A stretch of DNA of 64,000 bases, taken from positions 2,356,001 through 2,420,000 of the forward strand of contig NZ_CP041185.1 of the NCBI RefSeq assembly GCF_006517255.1. Reading direction: 5' to 3'. Positions 25,493 through 33,456 of this stretch are shown one piece after another. The position numbers and the translations under genes are program-made. This stretch comes from Janthinobacterium tructae (GTDB lineage Bacteria > Pseudomonadota > Gammaproteobacteria > Burkholderiales > Burkholderiaceae_D). The notes beneath the pieces were generated by a model. The model was given only the letters and a program-made list of their open reading frames with translations. It was not told the origin of the DNA and did no database searches. The stretch's first letter is position 1. Every line of letters starts with the position of its first letter.

Positions 25493-26896
25493 ATGAAATT
25501 ATCTAACTTCGCCTTCTTGCTGGCCAGCCTGTGCGCTGCCGCAGGCGCACACGCGGCCCCGACGCCTCCGCCAGCTGCGGCCCCCACCGCTGCGACTCCC
25601 CCCGCCAAACCGCCACCGGCCACCGCCGCACCCGCTGCCACCGAACATGCAGCCTTGCCGCCGCCCTCGTCCGCCGCGCAAAAACTGTACACGGCCGCGC
25701 GCGCCGACATCCTGCAAGTGCGCGTGCTGCTGAAAAACGGCCGCACGCAATCGTCGGTGGGTTCGGGCTTTTTGATCGGCACGGGCGACCTGGTGGTAAG
25801 CAACTATCACGTCGTGTCGCAATTCGCGCTCGACCCCGATACCTACGTGGGCGAATGGGTCGATACCAGCGGCCAGCGCGGCAATGTGGAATTGCTGGCC
25901 GTCGATGTGCTGCACGACCTGGCCGTGCTGCGCGTGAACCGCCATGGCACGGGCTTTTTCAAGATGCCCGAACCGCTGGCGCCCCTGACTCAGGGCCAGT
26001 ACCTGTATTCGATGGGCAATCCGCTGGACCTGGGCTTCGCCATCTCGGAAGGCTCGTACAACGGCGTCGTCACCCGCAGCTTCTACGACCAGCTGATGTT
26101 TACGGGACCGATCAATGCCGGCATGAGCGGCGGCCCCAGCGTCACGGCGAATGGCGACGTCGCCGGTGTGAACGTCTCGAAACGCCTCGATGGCGAGCTC
26201 GTGAGTTTTCTCGTGCCGGCCCGCTATGCCCAGCAATTGCTGGCCAAGGTGGCGCAGCAAGGCAAGGCGCCAAAAGACTTCAAGCCGCTGGTGACGGCGC
26301 AGCTGCTGGCGCACCAGGAAGTGATGCTGGCGCGCCTGCTCGACACGCCCCTGAGCCTGAAAGCCATGGGCCCGTACCGCGTGCCCGTGCGCGAGTCCGA
26401 CCAGATGCGCTGCTGGGGCCGCTCCAACGTCAAGTCCGACAAGCCCTACATGCTCGACAACACCAGCTGCGCCATGGAATCGGCCATCTTCATTTCCGGC
26501 GCCCTGCAGACGGGGCAAGTGTCGATGCGCCACGAATTCCTGCGCAGCAGCGAACTGGGCGCGCTGCGCTTTTCCGAACTGGCCAGCGCCTCGTTCAAGA
26601 ATGAAAGTTTCGGCAGCTACAAAAGCGCGCACCTGACTGGCCCCCATTGCACCGAACAGTTCGTCAAGAATGCCACCCTGCCCTTGCGCGCCGTGCTGTG
26701 CGTGCGCGCCTACCGCAAGTTTACCGGCCTGTACGACTTTGCCCTGCTGGCCGCCAGCACCGATGAGCCACTGATGAGCTTGCAAAGCCGCATCGACGCG
26801 CGCGGCGTGTCCTACGCCAACGGCATGCGCGTCACGCGCACCTTCCTCGACGCGCTGTCGCGCGCACCATCGACCACCGGGACGCGCAAGCCATGA
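25493..26896 (+). CDS. Exported trypsin-like (S1C-type) serine protease
   Basis: A 467-residue protein with a signal peptide (MKLSNFAFLLASLCAAAGAHA) and an Ala/Pro-rich linker to about residue 60. The chymotrypsin-fold domain follows: SVGSGFLIGTGDLVVSNYHVV with His106, VLHDLAVLRVN with Asp142, and GPINAGMSGGPSVT with Ser212, a complete catalytic triad. There is no PDZ domain. The C-terminal 230 residues form an unrecognised domain containing several Cys (MRCWGRSNV, NTSCAMES, GPHCTEQF, AVLCVRAY), likely disulfide-bonded in the periplasm. Its stop overlaps the start of the FHA-membrane gene (ATGA), so the two proteins are made together. Confidence 0.85.
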   Translation: MKLSNFAFLLASLCAAAGAHAAPTPPPAAAPTAATPPAKPPPATAAPAATEHAALPPPSSAAQKLYTAARADILQVRVLLKNGRTQSSVGSGFLIGTGDLVVSNYHVVSQFALDPDTYVGEWVDTSGQRGNVELLAVDVLHDLAVLRVNRHGTGFFKMPEPLAPLTQGQYLYSMGNPLDLGFAISEGSYNGVVTRSFYDQLMFTGPINAGMSGGPSVTANGDVAGVNVSKRLDGELVSFLVPARYAQQLLAKVAQQGKAPKDFKPLVTAQLLAHQEVMLARLLDTPLSLKAMGPYRVPVRESDQMRCWGRSNVKSDKPYMLDNTSCAMESAIFISGALQTGQVSMRHEFLRSSELGALRFSELASASFKNESFGSYKSAHLTGPHCTEQFVKNATLPLRAVLCVRAYRKFTGLYDFALLAASTDEPLMSLQSRIDARGVSYANGMRVTRTFLDALSRAPSTTGTRKP

Positions 26897-27873
26897 CAGC
26901 ACCGTATTTCATCGAAATCCTCACCGAGAATGGCGAAGTACAGCAGCGCCAGCGCATAGCCACCTTGCCGATCCGCATAGGCCGCGGCTACGACAACGAC
27001 TTCATCCTCGACGACGCGCACACGGCGGCCAAGCACGCCATTGTCGAAGACGATGGCGCAGGCGGGCTGCTGCTGCGCGACCTGGGCAGCCAGAATGGCG
27101 TGATCCACCGGGGCCAACGGCAACTGCAAGTGGCCCTGAGCGGCAACAGCATCGTGCGCCTGGGCCACACGCGCCTGCGCGTGCGCGCCAGCGACCACCC
27201 TGTTGCACCCGAATTGAGCGATACCACCAGGCACGACTGGGAAGGCTTGCGCCCCGCCGTCGCCGGCCTGGCCATGATCGGCGCCTCGGCCGCTTTCAGC
27301 AACTGGCTCAGTGATGCGGACGCCTTCGAGCCGATTTCCTACCTGATGATCATCGCCTACGCACTGGCCGGCGGCCTCGTGTGGGCGTCGATCTGGGCCG
27401 TGGCGAACCGCCTGTTCGGCCATGTGGCGCGCTTCGGCCGCCACCTGTTCATCATCGGCTGCGGCTTGCTGGCCATGGAAGTATGGGAACTGGGCAGCAA
27501 TGTGGCGGCGTATGCACTGTCGCTGGAAGTGCTGACGCGCTATGGCCGGCATATGTTCATCGTCATCGTCTGCGCCATGATCTACTACCATTTGCGCACG
27601 ATCAAACCGCAGCATCCGCGCCGCTTCGGCCTCGTTGCCGTCGTGCTGGCCATCCTTGGCTCGACCCTGATTTTGCTGAGCAACCTGCAAATCAGCGGCC
27701 GCCTGGCCGACGAGGCCTACATGTCGGCGATCTACCCGCCGGCCCTGCGTCTGAGCCCGAATCACACGACGGAGGCTTTCTTCCGCGATGCGGCCGGCTT
27801 GCAGCGCGCCGTCGACGCCGAGCGGGGCAAGGCGGCCAAGGGCGCCGACGAAGACGACGACAGCGGCGACTGA
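26893..27873 (+). CDS. FHA-domain membrane protein
   Basis: A 326-residue protein. Residues 1-100 form a forkhead-associated domain (LPIRIGRGYDNDFILDD, then AAKHAIVE, LRDLGSQNGV), and about five membrane helices follow from residue 115 to 270, ending in an acidic tail (EDDDSGD). FHA domains bind phosphothreonine. The Arg of GRG, the His and the S-x-N-G turn are present, but the usual Ser-Arg before the His is Ala-Ala, which may weaken phosphate binding. The gene is coupled to the protease gene by a 4-bp overlap and ends at a strong terminator, so the two form one operon. No Ser/Thr kinase is encoded nearby. The function is unknown. Confidence 0.82.
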   Translation: MTAPYFIEILTENGEVQQRQRIATLPIRIGRGYDNDFILDDAHTAAKHAIVEDDGAGGLLLRDLGSQNGVIHRGQRQLQVALSGNSIVRLGHTRLRVRASDHPVAPELSDTTRHDWEGLRPAVAGLAMIGASAAFSNWLSDADAFEPISYLMIIAYALAGGLVWASIWAVANRLFGHVARFGRHLFIIGCGLLAMEVWELGSNVAAYALSLEVLTRYGRHMFIVIVCAMIYYHLRTIKPQHPRRFGLVAVVLAILGSTLILLSNLQISGRLADEAYMSAIYPPALRLSPNHTTEAFFRDAAGLQRAVDAERGKAAKGADEDDDSGD

Positions 27874-27885
27874 CAACGCACATGC

Positions 27886-27925
27886 AAAAAAGCCCGCCGT
27901 GTCCTGACAGACCGGCGGGCTTTTT
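27886..27925. terminator. Bidirectional terminator between FHA and PEP-CTERM genes
   Basis: Arms AGCCCGCCG (27891-27899) and CGGCGGGCT (27913-27921) are flanked by A6 on the left and T5 on the right. It serves the plus-strand protease-FHA operon and the minus-strand PEP-CTERM gene. Confidence 0.9.
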
Positions 27926-27970
27926 AACGGGCGCCGCGTGGCGCCCAAAGTATCGCTGCTTGAAACCTGC

Positions 27971-28627
27971 TTAGAACTTGGCTTCCTGCTTGCGGCGTGC
28001 CGTAAAGCCCAGCAAGCCCAGGCCGATCAGCAGCATGGCGTAGGTGGTTGGCTCAGGGACGGCCGAGATCAAGCCGTCATTCGCGCCGAAGCTGACGAAA
28101 TTGTTGTTGCCCGCCTTGAACTGCGCTTGCTGACCACCATCGCAGCAGCCTTCCAGGCCGAAGATGCTCAGGGTATGGTTGCCGGCCGACAGGGAGTTCG
28201 AACCGCTGAGGAACTGGCTGCCATTGTTGTAGTTACCCGACCACCACATGTCGTTGCTCTTGAAGTCCAGCGCCACGCCGTCGAGGAACAGGGCACCGCC
28301 CTTGCCGAAGTCGACGCCGGTGCGGAAGCTCCAGGCGCCCGCATCGGCGGCGCTGACGCCAAAGTTGATCACCGACTTGAAGGCGATGTTCGAGCCGCTG
28401 CCGAACAGGCCGCTGTTCGTGACATTGTCGTAGCTGGCAATCGTCGTCGAGCCATAACCGGCGCCCGGCGTGGCCACGGCGGCATTCACGACGGACTGGT
28501 AAGCGGCGGCGGAAGCTTGCGCGCCGGCGTTCGAGAAACCGGTGGACACGGTGATGGTGCTGGCGTTCGCGTGGGCAAACACACCGACAGCGATCAGGGA
28601 CAGGGCGATTTTAGGCAAATTTTTCAT
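27971..28627 (-). CDS. PEP-CTERM sorting-domain protein
   Basis: A 218-residue secreted protein. It has a signal peptide (MKNLPKIALSLIAVGVFAHANA) and a C-terminal VPEPTTYAMLLIGLGLLGF segment followed by TARRK, the PEP-CTERM signal that exosortase recognises and cleaves. The middle (about 24-190) is rich in Gly, Ser, Asn and Phe, and includes FRTGVDFGKGGALFLDGVALDF, which suggests a beta-rich extracellular domain. Such proteins are surface or matrix components in bacteria with an EpsH/exosortase system, which must lie elsewhere. It has its own upstream region and terminator, so it is monocistronic. Confidence 0.9.
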   Translation of the reverse strand: MKNLPKIALSLIAVGVFAHANASTITVSTGFSNAGAQASAAAYQSVVNAAVATPGAGYGSTTIASYDNVTNSGLFGSGSNIAFKSVINFGVSAADAGAWSFRTGVDFGKGGALFLDGVALDFKSNDMWWSGNYNNGSQFLSGSNSLSAGNHTLSIFGLEGCCDGGQQAQFKAGNNNFVSFGANDGLISAVPEPTTYAMLLIGLGLLGFTARRKQEAKF

Positions 28628-29088
28628 GATTATATCCAGTAGTTATTCAGTAGGCATGCGGGTGCTTGGACTCAATACACGCTGCACTGAGGCGTGTCGG
28701 TGGGAGCGCTAGAGACTGCAAAGATGAGCGGTCGGGGGCTGGAACTACCGCGCAAGATCGCGGACTTGCTACGCAATTGCACTGCGCTGCAAGCGTCCAG
28801 GAAAGGGGTCGGGTTTCCGGGACAGGTTCAGACGGTTGACGGGTCGGGCAAGACGATAAAGCTATTTTATCCTAATTTTCTTTTAAGAAAAGTATTTTTC
28901 TTTTAACCACTAAAGATTCTATTATAACAAGCATCATCCCCTGCTCCGATTGTCGCGACCACGCCACAGATGGCGCCGCCACTGTCGCATCTTGCGCATT
29001 TCTTTTCACATGCCGCTGCACCACGGGGCGAAACAGCATGGCAAAATGCATACATGCAGCTATCTGTCCGATGAGGGGGAAAGAGGAA
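28628..29088. other. Intergenic region between PEP-CTERM and YjbR genes
   Basis: This 461-base gap has no convincing gene; a 70-codon plus-strand frame at 28694-28906 lacks a ribosome binding site. The segment 28860-28930 is strikingly AT-rich against a GC-rich background. It contains a perfect 7-bp dyad TTTTCTT-TT-AAGAAAA (28876-28891) and, on the minus strand, -10-like TAAAAT. It probably holds the PEP-CTERM promoter about 240 bp from that start codon, and perhaps a horizontally acquired remnant. Confidence 0.4.
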
Positions 29089-29427
29089 ATGGTCGACCTG
29101 GAAGAACTACGCTATCTGGCACTGTCGTTTCCCGACACCACCGAGGAAGAACACCACGACCGTCCAGCCTTCCGCGTGGGCGGGAAGATCTTTGCCACCC
29201 TGCCCGACGACGAGCACATCAACGTGCTGCTCGATGCGGAAGCGGCGCATATCGCCACCGTCATCACGCCGTCCGGCTGTCAAAAGCTGTGGTGGGGCGA
29301 ACGCCTGGCCGGCATCACGGTGCGCCTGGCCGATGCCGAGCTGGACATGCTGGCCGCCGCCCTGACGGCCGCCTGGCGGCGCAAGGCGCCCAGTGACCTG
29401 GCCAAGACCATCGCCCCGACCGGGTAG
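29089..29427 (+). CDS. MmcQ/YjbR family protein
   Basis: A 112-residue cytosolic protein. The ATG is preceded by GGGGGAAAGAGGAA and gives MVDLEELRYLALSFPDTTEEEHHD; an upstream 17-codon extension is unlikely. Family markers are the early PDTTEE motif, FRVGGKIFATL, and KLWWGERLAGITVRL in the second half. YjbR/MmcQ proteins have a double-wing CyaY-like fold and may bind DNA, but their role is not established. It converges on the tetR gene with no spacer between the two stops. Confidence 0.85.
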   Translation: MVDLEELRYLALSFPDTTEEEHHDRPAFRVGGKIFATLPDDEHINVLLDAEAAHIATVITPSGCQKLWWGERLAGITVRLADAELDMLAAALTAAWRRKAPSDLAKTIAPTG

Positions 29428-30048
29428 TTACATCGGCCAATTGCGCAGCAGCAAGCCCACCATCTGCTGCAGTTGCTCGCGCGATACGCCCGCCGCCGCC
29501 TGAATGGCCATGCCCTGCGACAAGGTCACGACAAAGCGCGCCTGCTGCTCGGGACAGGAATCGGGCGGCAAATCGCCCTCCTCCCTGGCGCGCCGCAAGC
29601 GGTCGCGCAATTTGATTTCACCGCGCAGCCGGCGCGCAAACAATTCATCGCGGATCGGCAAGGCATCGTCGCTGCAGGCGAGCGCTGCATTGACGCCCAT
29701 GCAGCCGTGCGGGCCGTCCGGCATGGTTTGCGCATCGACATACTGCGTCAGCAGGGCTTCCACCACCTGGCGCGCCGTCGGCTGTTCCAGCGCCGCATCG
29801 AAAAACTGCATGCGCGTGTCGCTGTAGCGTTCAAGCGCCTTGTGGAACAGCTGCTCCTTGTTGCCGAAGACGGCATACAGGCTGGGCCGGTTCATGCCCA
29901 TGGCTTTCGTCAATTCCGGCAGGGAACTGCCTTCATAGCCTTTTTCCCAGAACACTTTCATGGCGCAATCGAGCGCTTCATCCGCGTCGAAGGTGCGTGG
30001 CCGGCCTGTTTTCGCCTTGACCGCTGGCTCTTTTTTATCTTGTTTCAT
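29428..30048 (-). CDS. TetR family repressor
   Basis: A 206-residue regulator with a TetR_N domain at about residues 20-66: DEALDCAMKVFWEKGYEGSS then LPELTKAMGMNRPSLYAVFG, followed by NKEQLFHKALERY. The C-terminal domain includes GPHGCMGVNAALACSD and EEGDLPPDSCPEQQARFVV, as in the group that controls efflux genes. It is divergent from an MFS exporter (93 bp between starts) and an ACCG-N2-CGGT site directly abuts its ATG, so it very likely represses both itself and the exporter until a ligand binds. Confidence 0.92.
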   Translation of the reverse strand: MKQDKKEPAVKAKTGRPRTFDADEALDCAMKVFWEKGYEGSSLPELTKAMGMNRPSLYAVFGNKEQLFHKALERYSDTRMQFFDAALEQPTARQVVEALLTQYVDAQTMPDGPHGCMGVNAALACSDDALPIRDELFARRLRGEIKLRDRLRRAREEGDLPPDSCPEQQARFVVTLSQGMAIQAAAGVSREQLQQMVGLLLRNWPM

Positions 30049-30110
30049 ACCGTTCGGTAAAAAATTATTGACAACACTGTCTGCCTGCCCTGATTATATA
30101 CCGACCGGTT
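30049..30110. promoter_or_regulatory. Paired ACCG-N2-CGGT operators in the tetR/MFS divergent promoter
   Basis: ACCGTTCGGT (30049-30058) abuts the tetR start and ACCGACCGGT (30100-30109) lies 31 bp before the MFS start. Both are the same ACCG-N2-CGGT dyad within ATACCG context. Between them is a TTGACA -35 hexamer (30068-30073) reading toward the MFS gene, with an AT-rich -10 region (GATTATATA, 30092-30100) that runs into the second site. Binding there would block the promoter. Confidence 0.6.
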
Positions 30111-30140
30111 AAAAACCTCTCGGCTTTTCAGGAACCTCAT

Positions 30141-31358
30141 ATGCAAGCACTTTCCAACGCTACTGGCGACGATACCACCTTGGCGCCCTGGCTGGCCGTC
30201 TTATCGGTCGGCATCGGCGCCTTCGCCCTCGTCACCTCCGAATTCCTGCCCGTCGGGCTGCTGCCGGCCATGGCCGCCGAACTGGCCATCAGCAAGGGCC
30301 AGGCGGGACTGATGATCACCACGCCCGGCATCGTTGCCGCATTTGCCGCCATCTTCGTCACCGTCGGCTCGGGCAGCCTGGACCGCCGCATCGTGCTGCT
30401 GGCCCTCACCGCCCTGCTGGTCGTTTCGAACCTGCTGGTGGCGCTGGCCCCCTCGTATGCGGCGATACTGCTGGGCCGCGCCATGCTGGGCGTCGGTGTG
30501 GGCGGCTTCTGGGCCATCGGCAGCGCCATCGGTCCGCGCCTGGTGGCGCCGCAACATGCGTCGCGCGCCATGTCCATCATCTTTGCCGGTGTCTCGCTGG
30601 GCACGGTGGCGGGCGTGCCAGCCGGTGCGCTGGTGGGCGAACTGGTCGGATGGAGGGTTGCTTTCGGCGCGGCCAGCGCCATTGCCGCGCTGGTCTTCCT
30701 CGGCCAGCTGTTGCTGTTGCCCAAGCTGCCGCCGACGCAGGCCATCCGCCTGCGCCAGTTGCCGATGATCTTCGGCATCCGCAAGGCCAGGCTGGGCCTG
30801 ATCGCCACGGCCATGCTCTTCACGGGCCAATTCGCCGCCTACACGTATATCGCGCCCTTCCTCACGCAGATTTCGCACCTGGCCGCCGGCACCGTCAGCG
30901 CCATGCTGCTGGTATATGGCGCGTCCGGCTTCATCGGCAACCTGGTGGGTGGCTGGGCCGCCGGCCGCCACGAACGGGCCGCGCTGATGCTGACGGGCGC
31001 CGTGCTGGGCCTGTCCACGCTGGCGCTGGCCACGTTCGGCAGCCATTCGGTGACGGCGATGCTGCTGGTGGCCGTGTGGGGCTTCGGTTTCGGCGCCATG
31101 CCGATCGCCGTGCAAACGTGGATGTTCAAGGCGGCGCCACACTTGATGGAAGGCAGCAGCGCGCTGTTTGTCGCCATCGTGCAAGTGTCGCTGGCATCCG
31201 GCGCCTTGCTCGGTGGCATGGCCGTGGACCGGCTGGGCGTGTCCAGCGCAATGGTGCTGGGCGGCGTATTCGCCCTCGGCTGCGCGCTGACGATCGCACT
31301 CTTCGGCAAGCCGCAGGCCAGCGTCAAGGCGGATGCCGGTGCGGCTTGCCAAGGCTAG
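30141..31358 (+). CDS. MFS transporter, DHA1 (AraJ/YdhP-like) subfamily
   Basis: A 405-residue, 12-helix exporter. AGGAA lies at good distance before the ATG. Helix 1 reads VGIGAFALVTSEFLPVGLLP, equivalent to the TTEF and VTEF segments of the other two MFS proteins here. The loop 2-3 region is GSGSLDRRIVLLALTALLV. It is probably a drug or metabolite exporter controlled by the divergent TetR protein through the sites at 30049-30110. The inducer is likely to be the exported compound. It converges on a small minus-strand gene with 13 bp between the stops. Confidence 0.9.
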   Translation: MQALSNATGDDTTLAPWLAVLSVGIGAFALVTSEFLPVGLLPAMAAELAISKGQAGLMITTPGIVAAFAAIFVTVGSGSLDRRIVLLALTALLVVSNLLVALAPSYAAILLGRAMLGVGVGGFWAIGSAIGPRLVAPQHASRAMSIIFAGVSLGTVAGVPAGALVGELVGWRVAFGAASAIAALVFLGQLLLLPKLPPTQAIRLRQLPMIFGIRKARLGLIATAMLFTGQFAAYTYIAPFLTQISHLAAGTVSAMLLVYGASGFIGNLVGGWAAGRHERAALMLTGAVLGLSTLALATFGSHSVTAMLLVAVWGFGFGAMPIAVQTWMFKAAPHLMEGSSALFVAIVQVSLASGALLGGMAVDRLGVSSAMVLGGVFALGCALTIALFGKPQASVKADAGAACQG

Positions 31359-31371
31359 CAAGGAAGTCGGT

Positions 31372-31674
31372 TCAGATGCGCCCGCGGCGAAATTCGCCGA
31401 GGAATTTCGTCACGTCGGCCGGCGTCATCGGCACATCCGCGTCGCCATGATATGCGTACAGGAAAGGCGTGCCGCCCAGGCGGTCCGTCAGCTTGGCAAA
31501 AAGTAAAAAGCGGCTGCCCAGCGGATAGCGCTGCAGGTCGACCAGGCGGCGCGAGCATTGCACGGCCAGCTCGGGCGAAAAGGCCTGGCCCGGCACGGGA
31601 CGGATTTCCACGCAGCCATTGATCGCGCGCGATTCGACGGCAACGTGCCGGTATGCATAAGTATCACGGGCCAT
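31372..31674 (-). CDS. Hypothetical protein
   Basis: A 100-residue predicted cytosolic protein that I do not recognise. It starts MARDTYAYRHVAVESRAING, with AGGTGG a few bases before the ATG. It has a mixed alpha/beta look (VEIRPVPGQAFSPEL, then RRLVDLQRYPLGSRFLLFAK) and a basic C-terminus (FLGEFRRGRI), with no signal peptide or membrane helix. It lies 57 bp downstream of nothing on its strand except the sugar dehydrogenase, which is beyond its stop on the other side, so it looks monocistronic. Coding character comes from composition and the good start. Confidence 0.6.
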   Translation of the reverse strand: MARDTYAYRHVAVESRAINGCVEIRPVPGQAFSPELAVQCSRRLVDLQRYPLGSRFLLFAKLTDRLGGTPFLYAYHGDADVPMTPADVTKFLGEFRRGRI

Positions 31675-31731
31675 GCCGCCACCTTGAATGAAGTAAAGGC
31701 GCCATCTTAAGCGAAGTGGGCGCCTGCCGTG

Positions 31732-32895
31732 CTACTGCGCCACGATGCGCAGCAGGCGGCCATTGTCTTCATCCGTCAGCGCGTACAGGTAGCCGTCCGG
31801 GCCCTGGCGCACGTCGCGCACGCGCGCGCCGATGGCCAGGCGGTCCTGCCCCGTCACCTTGCCATTCGCATCGACGGCGATGCGGCGGATATCCCTGGCC
31901 GCCAGGCCGCCGCTGAAGATGCTGCCGCGCCAGGCGGCAATCTTGTCGCCCGTGTAGACGGCCAGGCCCGACGGCGCCGGTGATGGCACCCAGGCCACGC
32001 TTGGATTGAGCATGCCGGCCACTTCGTGCTTGCCGATGGGTTCGTGCGTCTTGTAGTCGGCGCCATAGCTTTGCAGGGGCCAGCCATAATTGCCGCCCGC
32101 CACCACCAGGTTCAGCTCGTCGCCTCCGTAGGGACCGTGTTCCGTGGCCCACACGCGACCCGAAACAGGATCGAGCGCAAGGCCCTGCACGTTGCGGTGG
32201 CCATATGACCAGATTTCCGGCAAGGCGCCCTTGGCCGCCAGCGGATTGCCGGGCGCCGGTTTGCCCTCTTCCGTCAGGCGCAGGATGGAACCCTGGTGCG
32301 TGGCCAGGTTTTGCGCCTGCTCGCGCGCCAGGCGGTCGCCGATGCGCAGCGGCGGATTGCCGCCGTCGGCCACGCTCATCAGCAAAGTGCCATCCGGCAG
32401 CCACAGCAGGCGAGAACCGAAATGCTGGCCGCCGCTCTTGTCGGTGGCGACCTTGAACAGGGTCTGGATGCCCGTCACCTTCTTGCCGTCGAACACGCCG
32501 CGCACCAGGGTCGTGCGGTTCGCGTCATTCGTGCCCGTCGATACCGTCATGTACACGCGCGGGTTCGGCTTGTTGGCATCCTGCGGATGCAGCACGATAT
32601 CGAGCAGGCCGCCCTGCCCGCCCGTGAAGACTTTGGGCATGCCTTCCAGCGCCACGTCCTCGAAGCTCTTGCCATTCAGCAAATGCAAGGTACCCTGCTT
32701 GCTGGTAACCAGCGCGCGGCCCTCGCCCAGCCAGGCGATGCCCCACGGCTGGCGCACGCCCTGCGCGACGGTCTCGGCCTTCCAGCCCTGCTTGGCGGCG
32801 GGCGGCTCGCCCGTGGCTTGCAGTTCGGCCCAGGCCGATGGCGCGGCCGTCAATGCCCATGCAAGCAAGATGCTGATGCGGCGTAACTGGAACAT
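31732..32895 (-). CDS. PQQ-dependent aldose sugar dehydrogenase (YliI/Asd-like)
   Basis: A 387-residue periplasmic six-bladed beta-propeller enzyme. I start it at MFQLRRISILLAWALTAAPSAWA, a signal peptide with AGGAG before the ATG; the frame is open 37 codons upstream. Propeller motifs are RQPWGIAWLGEGRALVTSKQ, GGQGGLLDIVLHP, HFGSRLLWLPDGTLLMS, EIWSYGHRNVQGLALDP and ATEHGPYGGDELNLV, including the HRN and the GGDE calcium/PQQ region. It oxidises aldose sugars using PQQ and passes electrons to the respiratory chain. PQQ synthesis genes are not in this window. It follows ispF by 37 bp on the same strand. Confidence 0.9.
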   Translation of the reverse strand: MFQLRRISILLAWALTAAPSAWAELQATGEPPAAKQGWKAETVAQGVRQPWGIAWLGEGRALVTSKQGTLHLLNGKSFEDVALEGMPKVFTGGQGGLLDIVLHPQDANKPNPRVYMTVSTGTNDANRTTLVRGVFDGKKVTGIQTLFKVATDKSGGQHFGSRLLWLPDGTLLMSVADGGNPPLRIGDRLAREQAQNLATHQGSILRLTEEGKPAPGNPLAAKGALPEIWSYGHRNVQGLALDPVSGRVWATEHGPYGGDELNLVVAGGNYGWPLQSYGADYKTHEPIGKHEVAGMLNPSVAWVPSPAPSGLAVYTGDKIAAWRGSIFSGGLAARDIRRIAVDANGKVTGQDRLAIGARVRDVRQGPDGYLYALTDEDNGRLLRIVAQ

Positions 32896-32932
32896 GCTCT
32901 CTCCTGTCGGTGGATGCTGCGAAGGTGGCGGT

Positions 32933-33436
32933 TCAGGCGCGCAGCAGCAAGGCCACGGCTTCGGCCGCGATGCCTTCTTCACGGCCCAGGTAGCCCAGCT
33001 TTTCATTCGTCTTGGCCTTGATGTTCACCTGGCCCACGCTCACGCCCAGGTCTGCGGCCACGTTGGCGCACATGGCGGCGATGTGCGGCGCCATTTTCGG
33101 GCGCTGGGCGATGATGGTGGCATCGATATTGCCGATGATATAACCGGTTGCTTGCACGCGGCGCACGGCTTCGCGCAGCAGGGTGCGCGAATCGGCGCCC
33201 TTGAATTGCGCGTCCGTGTCGGGGAAATGGCGGCCGATGTCGCCCAGGGCGGCGGCGCCGAAGATGGCGTCGGTAATCGCGTGCAGCAGCACATCGGCGT
33301 CGGAGTGGCCGAGCAGGCCCAGGTGATGGGGGATTTTCACGCCGCCGATGATCAGGTCGCGGTGCTCCACCAGCGCGTGGCAGTCATAGCCCTGGCCGAT
33401 GCGGAAAGGCAGTACGGGAGTGGTGATGGTCGTCAT
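32933..33436 (-). CDS. ispF: 2-C-methyl-D-erythritol 2,4-cyclodiphosphate synthase
   Basis: A 167-residue enzyme (E. coli 159) that cyclises CDP-methylerythritol phosphate and releases CMP, step five of the MEP isoprenoid pathway. I start at the ATG giving [16 protein letters not shown]; a TTG eight codons earlier overlaps the ispD stop and is a less likely start. Zinc ligands are in GYDCHALV (Asp and His) and [15 protein letters not shown] (His). The hydrophobic signature [18 protein letters not shown] lies near the end. It forms an operon with the preceding ispD (20 bp gap). Confidence 0.97.
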   Translation of the reverse strand: MTTITTPVLPFRIGQGYDCHALVEHRDLIIGGVKIPHHLGLLGHSDADVLLHAITDAIFGAAALGDIGRHFPDTDAQFKGADSRTLLREAVRRVQATGYIIGNIDATIIAQRPKMAPHIAAMCANVAADLGVSVGQVNIKAKTNEKLGYLGREEGIAAEAVALLLRA

Positions 33437-33456
33437 GCGGTCTTTCTGTTCAGGAT

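Noticed and set aside
28694..28906. A 70-codon plus-strand frame in the PEP-CTERM upstream gap
   Set aside because: It has no ribosome site and runs into AT-rich regulatory-like sequence; no domain is seen.
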